Origin: Anaerosphaera multitolerans
GTDB lineage: Bacteria > Bacillota > Clostridia > Tissierellales > Peptoniphilaceae
Assembly (NCBI RefSeq): GCF_004006535.1
Contig: NZ_RLIH01000012.1
Location: forward strand, 1 to 64,000
DNA length: 64,000 nucleotides
Direction of reading: 5' to 3'
Shown here: in pieces, positions 35,171-42,720 of the stretch
Position numbering within the stretch: position 1 is the stretch's first letter
Layout of the letters: each line of letters begins with the position of its first letter
The notes under the pieces: model-generated
The model's input: only the letters and a program-made list of their open reading frames with translations
Told to the model about the DNA's origin: nothing
Databases searched by the model: none
Made by a program: the position numbers and the translations under genes

Positions 35171-35275
35171 AATTTTAAAATCTCCCGTATATTTTTTATT
35201 TTTTGACATAGAAAAACACCCCTTATGTTTTTTTATTTATGGCATCATAAATGTCTAACATTTGGGGTGCGCACT

Positions 35276-35532
35276 TCATATCTGAAATGCTCTTTTAAAA
35301 ATATTATATTTAAGAATTATAGAATTACTAAAAAAGTGGGGAAATGTACTATTTGTAATTAGTATATAATACTCAATCAACTACTGATCAATAAAAAATC
35401 TCTGAACGTTAAAAAAATATTCAAAAATCTAATGTACTAAAAAATACTAAAACACTTAATTTGACAGTCCCATTTTAGATTAAAAATAGGATTTAAAATG
35501 CCTTTTCTCTTCAATTTGAAAAATTAATATTG
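35276..35532. other. Intergenic region after the nested IS
   Basis: A/T-rich sequence with no gene. CATTTTA near 35472 and TAAAATG near 35499 form an imperfect inverted repeat that may terminate the minus-strand activator gene. Nothing else is recognised. Confidence 0.4.
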
Positions 35533-37293
35533 TTATTTTATTTTTCTATAAAGTGTTGCGGGGCTTATATTCAATTTGTGGCATATTTTTAAAAGATTAT
35601 CCCTTGATAAAGGGGAGGGATATTTTTGTATTTCTTGTTCAATAATAGTTTTTTCATATAGCTTTACATTATCTTTAAAAGTCAAACTTTTATTATATGT
35701 ATCTAATTCCATTTTTGGATTTTGTAATTCAATGAAATTTATATTGAAGTGTTTATTAGGTAAATCTTCTGATTTAATAATGCCTTTTTCTTTAAAATTC
35801 ATTACGTATTCTATAGTATTTTCAAGTTCTCTTACATTGCCAGGCCAACTGTAATTACTTAGTATGTCAAGAGTATTTAAGTCAATCCCAGTTACGTTTT
35901 TTTCGAATTTCTTATTATATTTATCTATAAAATAATTAATTAATAATTGAATATCTTTTTTTCTATTTTTTAAAGGTGGGATATTAATTGGTATAACATT
36001 AAGTCTGAAATATAAATCACTTCTAAATTCATTGTTTTTGATCATTTCTGACAAGTTCTTATTTGTTGCGGAGATTATTCGTATATTAACTTTAATACTT
36101 TTTTCACTTCCAATTGGTTCAACGTAAGAGTCATTAAGAACTCTAAGCAACTTTGCTTGCAAATAAAGTGGCATATCTCCTATTTCATCTAAAAACAATG
36201 TACCATTGTTAGCAAGTACTATTTTGCCTACTTTACCGCTTTTACTAGCTCCGGTGAAAGCTCCACTTTCATATCCGAACAATTCGCTTTCCAGTAGAGT
36301 TTCAGGTATTGAAGCACAATTTATAGATATAAATGGATTATTTTTTCTATAGCTTGAAAAATGAATAGCTCTTGCAAATAATTCCTTACCCGTACCTGTT
36401 TCTCCCTGAATTAATATATTTGAATCATTATTTGAGATAGCCTGTATGTTTTTTTTAAGGTTTAACATTTCAGGATCTTGAGTAACTATAGCTTTAAGTG
36501 AGTTGTCAAACTCTGAATTAGAAAAATTTTGTTCTTGAATTTTATCCAGTGTGTTTAATAATACAAGTACTTTGTTTTCGTCTAAATATTTTAACTCTAG
36601 AAATAGCACAAAAGATAAATTATTATAATATTTTATTATTTTAGTGTTTATATCTTTTTTTATTTTAAGACAGTTTTCAACTTCAAATTTTATTTTTTTA
36701 ATTAAATCATTGTATATATCCATTTCGTTAATATATAAAATTGAATTTGCAATTGAATTTGTTATGATTTTATCTTTTTCAAAAAGTAAAATTCCTTCAT
36801 TTAGATAGTTTAATATTTCCTCAAGGTTTTTATTATAGATTGTTATTTTATTCTTAAGTTCGGTTTCAATTATTTTAGCTGTAATTAAAGAAGATATATG
36901 TTTTAGATAATTTATGAGTTTTTCTTTATTATTGATAAGAAAATTTTGCTGTTTTTCATCAAAAGAAGCAATAACTAAAACTCCATATACTAAATCTTCA
37001 AGCATTATAGGTTCCAGTATTATAGAGTAATAAGAACCTGTGCAACCGTCAATTATTTTTGGATATATTTTTTCGGGGCGTAGGACGGTAAGATTTTTTT
37101 TTGTTTTTATAACATAGTCAGTGTAAGTATTGTTCCAATCTTTTTGATTTAAGGCTTTCTTATAAATACCAGTCCCTGCAATTCTGCGCGTAGGATTGGC
37201 ACTAATTATTGTAAATTCTAAATTTAAAACAGCAGAAAAGGAAAGTATTAGTGTGTCAAGAAAAGGTTTTAATTCCAACAAAATACTATTCAT
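35533..37293 (-). CDS. Sigma-54-dependent transcriptional activator (sensor-AAA+-Fis HTH)
   Basis: A 586-residue enhancer-binding protein. The N-terminal 150 residues form a GAF-like sensor region with NPTRRIAGTGIYKK, followed by a second less clear sensory region (about 155-260). The AAA+ domain has Walker A GETGTGKE at 297-304, GAFTGA at 344-349 and Walker B TLFLDEIGDM; a Fis-type helix-turn-helix ends the protein (SRDNLLKICHKLNISPATLYRKI). AGGAGA precedes the ATG. It is divergent from a four-gene cluster with a -24/-12 promoter, and two palindromes lie between them, so it is the local activator. The ligand is unknown but presumably the transported amide or acid. Confidence 0.93.
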   Translation of the reverse strand: MNSILLELKPFLDTLILSFSAVLNLEFTIISANPTRRIAGTGIYKKALNQKDWNNTYTDYVIKTKKNLTVLRPEKIYPKIIDGCTGSYYSIILEPIMLEDLVYGVLVIASFDEKQQNFLINNKEKLINYLKHISSLITAKIIETELKNKITIYNKNLEEILNYLNEGILLFEKDKIITNSIANSILYINEMDIYNDLIKKIKFEVENCLKIKKDINTKIIKYYNNLSFVLFLELKYLDENKVLVLLNTLDKIQEQNFSNSEFDNSLKAIVTQDPEMLNLKKNIQAISNNDSNILIQGETGTGKELFARAIHFSSYRKNNPFISINCASIPETLLESELFGYESGAFTGASKSGKVGKIVLANNGTLFLDEIGDMPLYLQAKLLRVLNDSYVEPIGSEKSIKVNIRIISATNKNLSEMIKNNEFRSDLYFRLNVIPINIPPLKNRKKDIQLLINYFIDKYNKKFEKNVTGIDLNTLDILSNYSWPGNVRELENTIEYVMNFKEKGIIKSEDLPNKHFNINFIELQNPKMELDTYNKSLTFKDNVKLYEKTIIEQEIQKYPSPLSRDNLLKICHKLNISPATLYRKIK

Positions 37294-37319
37294 AAAATTT
37301 CTCCTCTCAAAATTGATAA

Positions 37320-37360
37320 TATTCTCAAATTTGAGCTTTCTGTTCTTAAATTTGAGAATA
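37320..37360. promoter_or_regulatory. Paired palindromic upstream activator sites
   Basis: CTCAAATTTGAG, a perfect 12-base palindrome, at 37324-37335, and CTTAAATTTGAG at 37345-37356. Centres are 21 bases apart, two helical turns. The pair together forms a larger dyad (ATATTCTC...GAGAATAT). They lie 60-95 bases upstream of the sigma-54 promoter and next to the divergent activator gene. Confidence 0.8.
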
Positions 37361-37416
37361 TATCATAATTATATATTTAAAATGGCTAAAAAATCAAGCT
37401 TTTAAAAAAATATTTT

Positions 37417-37432
37417 TGGAATGAAACTTGCA
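37417..37432 (+). promoter_or_regulatory. Sigma-54 promoter of the creatininase-like cluster
   Basis: TGGAATGAAACTTGCA: GG at 37418-37419 and GC at 37430-37431 with 10-base spacing and a perfect TTGCA. It precedes the creatininase-like gene by about 39 bases. Confidence 0.88.
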
Positions 37433-37470
37433 ATAGATATATATAAGAAAATATAGAAAGGATGTTGAAA

Positions 37471-38202
37471 ATGAAAAAAACTAATTTTATCAAAGATATG
37501 TCATGGAGTGAATTTGATGAAAGGAGGAAAGAAACAAAAACATTAATTGTTCCCAGTGGAGCAATTGAGGTTTATGGACCACATATGCCTTTAGGAACTG
37601 ATATTATTGTGGCAAATAAGCTAGCTGATTTAATATCTGAAAAAGTAAACGCATTAGTGGCTCCTTGCCTTGAGGTAGGACAGTCAAGTAACCTATTTGG
37701 ATTCCCAGGAACTGTATATTGTAAACCTGAAAATATTAAAGAAGTATACAGGGATATTTGTGAGAGTTATATAAAATGGGGTTTTAAAGAGTTTTTTATT
37801 TTAAATACTCATTTACATAACACAGGACCATTAAATTCTCTTATGGAAGAATTAGAAGATGGATATGGTATAAAAGCAGGATTAATAGGTTGGTGGCAAT
37901 ATATTTGGAAGTTTGAAGGAATATTTGAAAGTGATTCTCCTCATGGACATGCAAGCGAGGCTGGTACTTCTGTAATGTTATATCTACATCCAGAATTAGT
38001 TGATATGGAGAAAGCTCCAAATTCTCCATCATTGTATAAAGATGAGTATCCAAATATCCAAAAGTATAAAAAGTATGATGAATATTCAAATACTGGAACA
38101 ATGGGTGATGCAACGGTGGCTACTGCTGAAAAAGGAAAACATGTAGTAGAAAAAGGAATAGCTGAAATAGTTGATTTTATTAATAACTATTTAAGAAAAT
38201 AG
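37471..38202 (+). CDS. Creatininase-family amidohydrolase with altered metal ligands
   Basis: A 243-residue protein of the creatininase fold, whose members open cyclic amides or remove formyl groups. The conserved skeleton is clear (PSGAIEVYGPHMPLGTD, LNTHLHN, HASEAGTSVML). Against creatininase, E33 and D44 are kept, but the histidine of EQHG is Y35, and the Glu of NGHxE is H116. These are metal ligands in creatininase, so the site is either rebuilt or holds one metal. ATG 37471 is preferred to ATG 37462 because AAAGG lies at the right distance. First gene of the sigma-54 cluster. Likely a hydrolase for a cyclic or substituted amide; substrate unknown. Confidence 0.8.
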   Translation: MKKTNFIKDMSWSEFDERRKETKTLIVPSGAIEVYGPHMPLGTDIIVANKLADLISEKVNALVAPCLEVGQSSNLFGFPGTVYCKPENIKEVYRDICESYIKWGFKEFFILNTHLHNTGPLNSLMEELEDGYGIKAGLIGWWQYIWKFEGIFESDSPHGHASEAGTSVMLYLHPELVDMEKAPNSPSLYKDEYPNIQKYKKYDEYSNTGTMGDATVATAEKGKHVVEKGIAEIVDFINNYLRK

Positions 38203-38216
38203 AATAGGAGAATATT

Positions 38217-39035
38217 ATGAATAAGTTTAATATAGCAGTTGTACAAATGAGATCAACGGAATCAAAAGAGGACAATCTTAAAAAAATTGAAAAATTTATA
38301 CTTGAAGCTGTAGAAAAAAAAGCAGATTTAATTTCATTTCCTGAAAATGTAAATTATTCTGGGAATGACTTTGAGAGTGAAGAACTGGACGGAAAAACAT
38401 ATCAGTTGTTTTCAAGGCTGGCTAGCGAAAAAAAAGTATATATTCATGGGGGATCAATTTCTGAAGAAAATGGAACTAAAAGACCTTATAATACAACTAT
38501 GTTTTTTGATCGCAAAGGAAATATGATTAGCAAATATAGAAAATTACATATGTTTGATGTAGATATTTCTGATGGACCTGCATATAGGGAATCTGACTCA
38601 AAGACTCCTGGAAATGAAATTGTAACTGTTGATACTGATTTGTGTAAGATGGGGTTAAGTATATGTTATGATATAAGATTTCCAGAATTATATAGGATTT
38701 TAGCTTTAAATGGAGCAAAGGTTATTTTTACTCCAGCAAATTTTGTTATGAATACTGGAAAGGATCATTGGGAGTCTATACTTAGAGCAAGAGCAATAGA
38801 GAATACTGTTTATATAGTAGCAGCAGGACAAACAGGACAACAGCCTGAATATATTGCTTATGGGAAATCATTAATTATTGATCCTTGGGGAGACGTAATT
38901 GCAAAATCTTCTGATAAAGAAGGGGTTATTGTAGCGGAGATTGATTTAGATTACTTGGATAAAGTAAGAAGTCAAGTACCTTCATTAAATAACAGAAGAG
39001 GAGATGTATACGAATTGAAAGTTAAAAATTCTTAA
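38217..39035 (+). CDS. Nitrilase-superfamily amidase (omega-amidase-like)
   Basis: A 272-residue carbon-nitrogen hydrolase with the complete catalytic triad E43 (SFPENVN), K109 (SKYRKLHMFD) and C150 (LSICYDIRFPELYR). The sequence is of the branch containing omega-amidase/Nit2 and deaminated-glutathione amidase, which hydrolyse the side amide of alpha-keto acids such as 2-oxoglutaramate. It starts 15 bases after the creatininase-like gene. The pairing suggests stepwise hydrolysis of an amide compound to a carboxylate and ammonia. Confidence 0.88.
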   Translation: MNKFNIAVVQMRSTESKEDNLKKIEKFILEAVEKKADLISFPENVNYSGNDFESEELDGKTYQLFSRLASEKKVYIHGGSISEENGTKRPYNTTMFFDRKGNMISKYRKLHMFDVDISDGPAYRESDSKTPGNEIVTVDTDLCKMGLSICYDIRFPELYRILALNGAKVIFTPANFVMNTGKDHWESILRARAIENTVYIVAAGQTGQQPEYIAYGKSLIIDPWGDVIAKSSDKEGVIVAEIDLDYLDKVRSQVPSLNNRRGDVYELKVKNS

Positions 39036-39064
39036 GATGTTGTTAAAACGATGGGGGTGAAGAA

Positions 39065-40417
39065 ATGACCACACTTGTTCAAATCATGTACGATTTTGCA
39101 GCAGTTAGTATTTTATTGGTTCTAGGATTTCTCTTAAGGAAAAAGGTGAAAATCTTACAGAATTATTTTATTCCTGTATCTTTAATAGCAGGAGTTCTAG
39201 GTTTATTATTAGGACCACAAATTTTAGGGGAAGTTTCTCCTATTTACATACCATTTTCTGAAACAGTACCACAGTGGTCTACAGTGCTTTTTTGTTTTGT
39301 ATTTGGTCCAACTTTTCTTGGAATTAAAATGGGTAAAATAAATAAAAATGCGGTATCGGCAACTTTTATAAATGGTACTTTACACCAAATGCAAGCAGTG
39401 GTAGGGCTTGTAGCTACACTTATATTTTCAAAAACTATAATGAAAAATTTGCCGATGGGATTTGGTCTTTTACCTGTATACGGATTTTATGGTGGCCATG
39501 GTATGGCAAATGCAGCTGGAATAATTTTTGAAGAGGCTGGATATTGGAGTGATGGAATTGGCGCAGGAATGACATTTGCAACTATTGGAATAATCTGCGG
39601 TGTAGTATTTGGAATGGTTTTAATAAATAAGGGAATTAGAGAAGGATATTTGGCTACTACTGCAAGTATTGAAAATTTAGATGAAGAAGACTTAACCGGA
39701 TATGTTCCAGTGGGAAAAAGAGTTTCAATAGGTGAGGGGGTGGCAAATCCTTCAGCTCTTGATCCCTTGGCTTTACAATTTGCCATTGTAGGTTGTGTAA
39801 TAATCTGTGGTATGATAATGAGATATTTTCTTTTAAAAATCAGTCCTGTGATGGAGAATTTTCCTATCTTTGCTACAACATTTATATCCAGTTTAATTGT
39901 GGGAACTATAATAAATAGAACTAAGTACGTTGAATATATCGATAGGGATTCTATGAATAGAATAACGGGATTAGCATTAGAATATATGATAGCATCTGCA
40001 ATAGCGACTACTTCAGTTGGAATATTCAAGAAATATTGGTTACCTTTTGTTATTATATCAGCTATAATCGTACTTTTAAATTATTTATTAGTGAGGTATA
40101 TGTCTAAAAAGTGGAACGAGTCTGATTGGTATGAAATTATGATAGGTGCCTTTGGAATGACAATGGGCGTTCTAGCAACTGGACTACTTCTTATAAAAGT
40201 AGTTGATCCAAATTATGAAACATCTGCAACTGAAAGTGTTTCAATAGCCAGTACTTTAGGATATGCTTATCAACTTCCCTATACAATATTAATGCCGTTG
40301 GTGGTGATGGCAAAACCTAATCTTGTAATTGTAATAAGTATAGTATTATTTATAGTATTTTTCCTATTAGGAGAAATATTATGTGGAAGACGTAATAAAA
40401 AGATTTTGAGGGAATAG
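39065..40417 (+). CDS. GltS-like sodium:carboxylate symporter
   Basis: A 450-residue membrane protein with around 11 hydrophobic segments and the GltS-family re-entrant motif YGFYGGHGMANAAG near residues 137-150, with a second motif MIGAFGMTMGVLATG at about 359-373. It is a different branch from the gltS at 8345. A clear GGGGGTGAAGA site precedes the ATG, 30 bases after the amidase gene. It is the presumed uptake system for the cluster's substrate, probably a dicarboxylate-like or amino-acid-like compound. Confidence 0.82.
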   Translation: MTTLVQIMYDFAAVSILLVLGFLLRKKVKILQNYFIPVSLIAGVLGLLLGPQILGEVSPIYIPFSETVPQWSTVLFCFVFGPTFLGIKMGKINKNAVSATFINGTLHQMQAVVGLVATLIFSKTIMKNLPMGFGLLPVYGFYGGHGMANAAGIIFEEAGYWSDGIGAGMTFATIGIICGVVFGMVLINKGIREGYLATTASIENLDEEDLTGYVPVGKRVSIGEGVANPSALDPLALQFAIVGCVIICGMIMRYFLLKISPVMENFPIFATTFISSLIVGTIINRTKYVEYIDRDSMNRITGLALEYMIASAIATTSVGIFKKYWLPFVIISAIIVLLNYLLVRYMSKKWNESDWYEIMIGAFGMTMGVLATGLLLIKVVDPNYETSATESVSIASTLGYAYQLPYTILMPLVVMAKPNLVIVISIVLFIVFFLLGEILCGRRNKKILRE

Positions 40418-40478
40418 TAATAATAGAATTATAATATTTTCTAGTTATGAAATTAAGTTTAATTTTGGAGGAGTAATT

Positions 40479-41141
40479 ATGTTTAATGATAATATAAAAA
40501 AAAGATTAATGACGACAGATCCTGCGCAGATAGGACATTTTATTGAAGGTGGTTATATGAAGCCTGAAATTAAGCCCATATACAAAAATGCAAAAATTGC
40601 AGGTCCGGCGTATACTGTTAGGGCTATAGGTGATGACTCAACAATAGTTTACTATGCAATGGAACGAGCTCCAAAAGGATCTGTAATTGTAATTGACCGT
40701 GGAGGAGATCAAACATTTTCTTGTTGTGGTGAAATAGTAGCTTTATTAGCAAAGGAAATGGGAATGGAGGGTATAGTCGTTGATGGACCGGCAACGGATA
40801 GTATGGCGATTGAGGAGATGCAATTCCCGGTATTTGCTACTGGTCTATCTCCAGTTACTACTAGACATATTGGATTAACTGGGGAATTTGATATACAAGT
40901 TTCTTGTGGAGGAGCCGTAGTAAATCCAGGTGATATTATTTTTGGTGACTCTGATGGAGTTATTGTTATTAAACCTGAGTTATTAGAAGAATTAGTAGAA
41001 AAGGCTGAAGCGGCAGATAAAAATGAAGAAGAATGGATAAAAGCATTTAAGTCTGGTAGAATTATGAGTGATTATCTTAACATAGATAAATTAATTGAAA
41101 ATGATACTCAGGGATATATTAATGAGCTGAAAAAAATATAG
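40479..41141 (+). CDS. RraA/HMG-aldolase-family protein lacking the usual arginine
   Basis: A 220-residue protein of the RraA fold, which includes 4-hydroxy-4-methyl-2-oxoglutarate aldolase and oxaloacetate decarboxylase. GE motif (E85), DG at 102-103 and the metal aspartate D107 are present. The active-site arginine of the DGxxRD motif is T106 here (DGPATD), so the typical pyruvate-enolate chemistry is doubtful. It has its own GGAGG site and follows the transporter after 61 bases, so it is probably the last gene of the sigma-54 cluster. It may act on a keto acid released by the amidases, or have another role. Confidence 0.8.
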   Translation: MFNDNIKKRLMTTDPAQIGHFIEGGYMKPEIKPIYKNAKIAGPAYTVRAIGDDSTIVYYAMERAPKGSVIVIDRGGDQTFSCCGEIVALLAKEMGMEGIVVDGPATDSMAIEEMQFPVFATGLSPVTTRHIGLTGEFDIQVSCGGAVVNPGDIIFGDSDGVIVIKPELLEELVEKAEAADKNEEEWIKAFKSGRIMSDYLNIDKLIENDTQGYINELKKI

Positions 41142-41285
41142 ATGGATAAGGCATTTAAATATTCATATTTTATATTGAAAAAAATCAAATTGATAATTTT
41201 TAAAAATTGGATTATATTTTATAAGTATTATATAATGATAAAATATGTATTTAAAATAAATGATAGTTGGATTTAGGAGTTAGGA

Positions 41286-41657
41286 ATGGCAAAGAAAAAA
41301 AATAAGAAAATAAAGTCTGTTAATTTAGACAAGGTTGTTTTAAGTGAAGAGGAAACAAAGGTTGCAAAAAAGAAAGCGATGCTTATAATTTTACTTTGCA
41401 TAATGTGGCCTATAACTCTTTTACTTTTGTGGCCGTCACTAAGGTCAATAGTACCTACAATTGTATATTATGGAATTATACTTATTTCAATGGTAAATGT
41501 GATTTTGACTTATACCTTTACTACTTTGGAAATAGATGAGATGAAATATCAGGCTTTTTTACAGCGAAATCCCATTGGAAAAGTGGAGAGATTAGGCTCT
41601 GTATTCGTAATTGCAGAGGTTGGTCTTATAATGATGTTTATTATACTTTCTAAGTAA
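41286..41657 (+). CDS. Small membrane protein of unknown function
   Basis: A 123-residue protein with a very basic N-terminus (MAKKKNKKIK) and three hydrophobic segments (about 30-50, 52-75 and 102-122). TTAGGAG precedes the ATG. I do not recognise a family. It lies between the sigma-54 cluster and the ctsR operon; the latter has its own promoter just after this gene, so it is probably separate from both. Confidence 0.65.
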   Translation: MAKKKNKKIKSVNLDKVVLSEEETKVAKKKAMLIILLCIMWPITLLLLWPSLRSIVPTIVYYGIILISMVNVILTYTFTTLEIDEMKYQAFLQRNPIGKVERLGSVFVIAEVGLIMMFIILSK

Positions 41658-41666
41658 ACTATAGTC

Positions 41667-41745
41667 TTTACAAAAAGATATTTTAATGTTACTATGATAT
41701 TAGCATTAGAATATTTTTTTATATTAAAGGACAAAGATGGTCAAA
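41667..41745 (+). promoter_or_regulatory. ctsR operon promoter and CtsR operator
   Basis: TTTACA (41667-41672), 17-base spacer, TACTAT (41690-41695). Downstream at 41729-41745 is the heptad repeat GGACAAA, GAT, GGTCAAA, a near-perfect CtsR box, about 12 bases before the ctsR start codon. This predicts autorepression relieved by heat or protein stress. Confidence 0.8.
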
Positions 41746-41756
41746 AGGATGATATT

Positions 41757-42209
41757 ATGGCAAAATTATCAAATTCAATAGAGGACTTTCTATTAGAACT
41801 AATAGAGGAAGCAAATGGAACAGTTGAGATACAAAGAGCTTTGTTGGCAGAAAGATTTAACTGTGCTCCGTCACAGATAAATTATGTACTAACTACAAGG
41901 TTTACTCCCTACAAAGGTTACTATGTAGAATCACGAAGAGGCGGCGGGGGTTATATTAGAATTGTAAGAGTGGAGTTTAAGAATAAAAATTCCGTAGATA
42001 AGTTATTTAATGAAGAAATAGGAAATGCTATAACTAAAGATAAGGCTGACCAAATAATCAATGAATTAATGAGATTGGATTATATAGATGAACGAGAGGG
42101 AGAAATTATTAGAGTAGCATTAAGTGATAGGTCGTTAAGTCTTTCTGGTGAAGAAAAAAATGAAATGAGGGCAAATATCTTAAAAAATATTTTGTTAGTA
42201 ATTTTTTAA
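41757..42209 (+). CDS. ctsR: Heat-shock repressor CtsR
   Basis: A 150-residue class III heat-shock repressor. The winged helix has the thermosensing glycine-rich wing ESRRGGGGYIRI; the C-terminal helical domain that McsB and ClpC contact follows. ATG 41757 was chosen because AAAGGATGAT precedes it and MAKLS is the usual start; a longer start at 41694 would overlap the promoter and operator. First gene of ctsR-mcsA-mcsB-clpC-radA. Confidence 0.94.
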   Translation: MAKLSNSIEDFLLELIEEANGTVEIQRALLAERFNCAPSQINYVLTTRFTPYKGYYVESRRGGGGYIRIVRVEFKNKNSVDKLFNEEIGNAITKDKADQIINELMRLDYIDEREGEIIRVALSDRSLSLSGEEKNEMRANILKNILLVIF

Positions 42210-42222
42210 GTAGGAGGATATT

Positions 42223-42720
42223 ATGCTTTGTGATAGCTGTGGAAAAAGAGAAGCGATAATTGCATATACGAAGATGCAGGGAAATGATATAGAAGAAGTT
42301 CATCTTTGTGCAGAGTGTGCAGAGGAAAAGATGAAAAAAGACTTGGTTTTTAACAATGCTGTAAGTGAAAAAATGGAAAGCTTTTTAAAAGATCTCTTTA
42401 AGTTAACAGGAAAGTTTAACAATAGCACTCCAAATAAGAGTTGTAAACACTGTGGAACAACTTTTGCAGAGTTAGAAAATAATAAGTTGGGCTGTGAAAT
42501 GTGTTATGAGGAATTTAAAGAGGAAATAGAAGAAATGCTTTCAAGTTTCACATCCTCTTCAAGACATAAGGGTAAAATTCCTGTAGGAGCAGGGAGTGAA
42601 ATAATTTCCAAAAGAGAAGAAAATGAGCTTTTAGATAAATTAAGCGTTGCCATTGAGCTTGAAGAATATGAAGAAGCTGCAGTATTAAGAGATAAATTAA
42701 AAGAGTTAAGGGGAAAATAA
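42223..42720 (+). CDS. mcsA: McsA, zinc-binding activator of McsB
   Basis: 165 residues with two zinc-finger pairs near the N-terminus (LCDSCG and HLCAECAEE), a second set (KHCGTTF...GCEMCYEEF), and a C-terminal UVR domain (LLDKLSVAIELEEYEEAAVLRDKLKEL). McsA normally stimulates the McsB kinase and tethers it to CtsR and ClpC. Its stop overlaps the mcsB start by one base. Confidence 0.93.
   Translation: MLCDSCGKREAIIAYTKMQGNDIEEVHLCAECAEEKMKKDLVFNNAVSEKMESFLKDLFKLTGKFNNSTPNKSCKHCGTTFAELENNKLGCEMCYEEFKEEIEEMLSSFTSSSRHKGKIPVGAGSEIISKREENELLDKLSVAIELEEYEEAAVLRDKLKELRGK

Larger units (their letters stand above)
33762..35208 (-). pseudogene. IS3-family orfA, split by IS30 insertion
   Basis: The N-terminus (MSKNKKYTGDFK, start ATG at 35208 with AAGGGGTG upstream) lies on one side of the IS30 element and the rest (IKVIETMRNENLTYS onward to 33762) on the other. 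Removing bases 34082-35170 and one AATTT duplication rejoins GDFK and IKVIE in frame. The product would be a helix-turn-helix protein of about 115 residues with a leucine-zipper-like C-terminus. An internal ATG at 34061 could start a truncated 99-residue protein. Confidence 0.88.
32884..35275 (-). mobile_element. IS3-family (IS150 group) element, interrupted by an IS30-family element
   Basis: Terminal inverted repeats are TGTACTGACCCCAAA (from 32884 inward) and, on the other strand, AGTGCGCACCCCAAA (from 35275 inward). Three-base target duplications TCA flank it (32881-32883 and 35276-35278). Without the 1089-base IS30 insertion and its 5-base duplication the element is about 1298 bases, normal for the group. 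It encodes orfA and orfB joined by a probable -1 frameshift. It landed 18 bases after the stop of the P-type ATPase gene. Confidence 0.88.
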
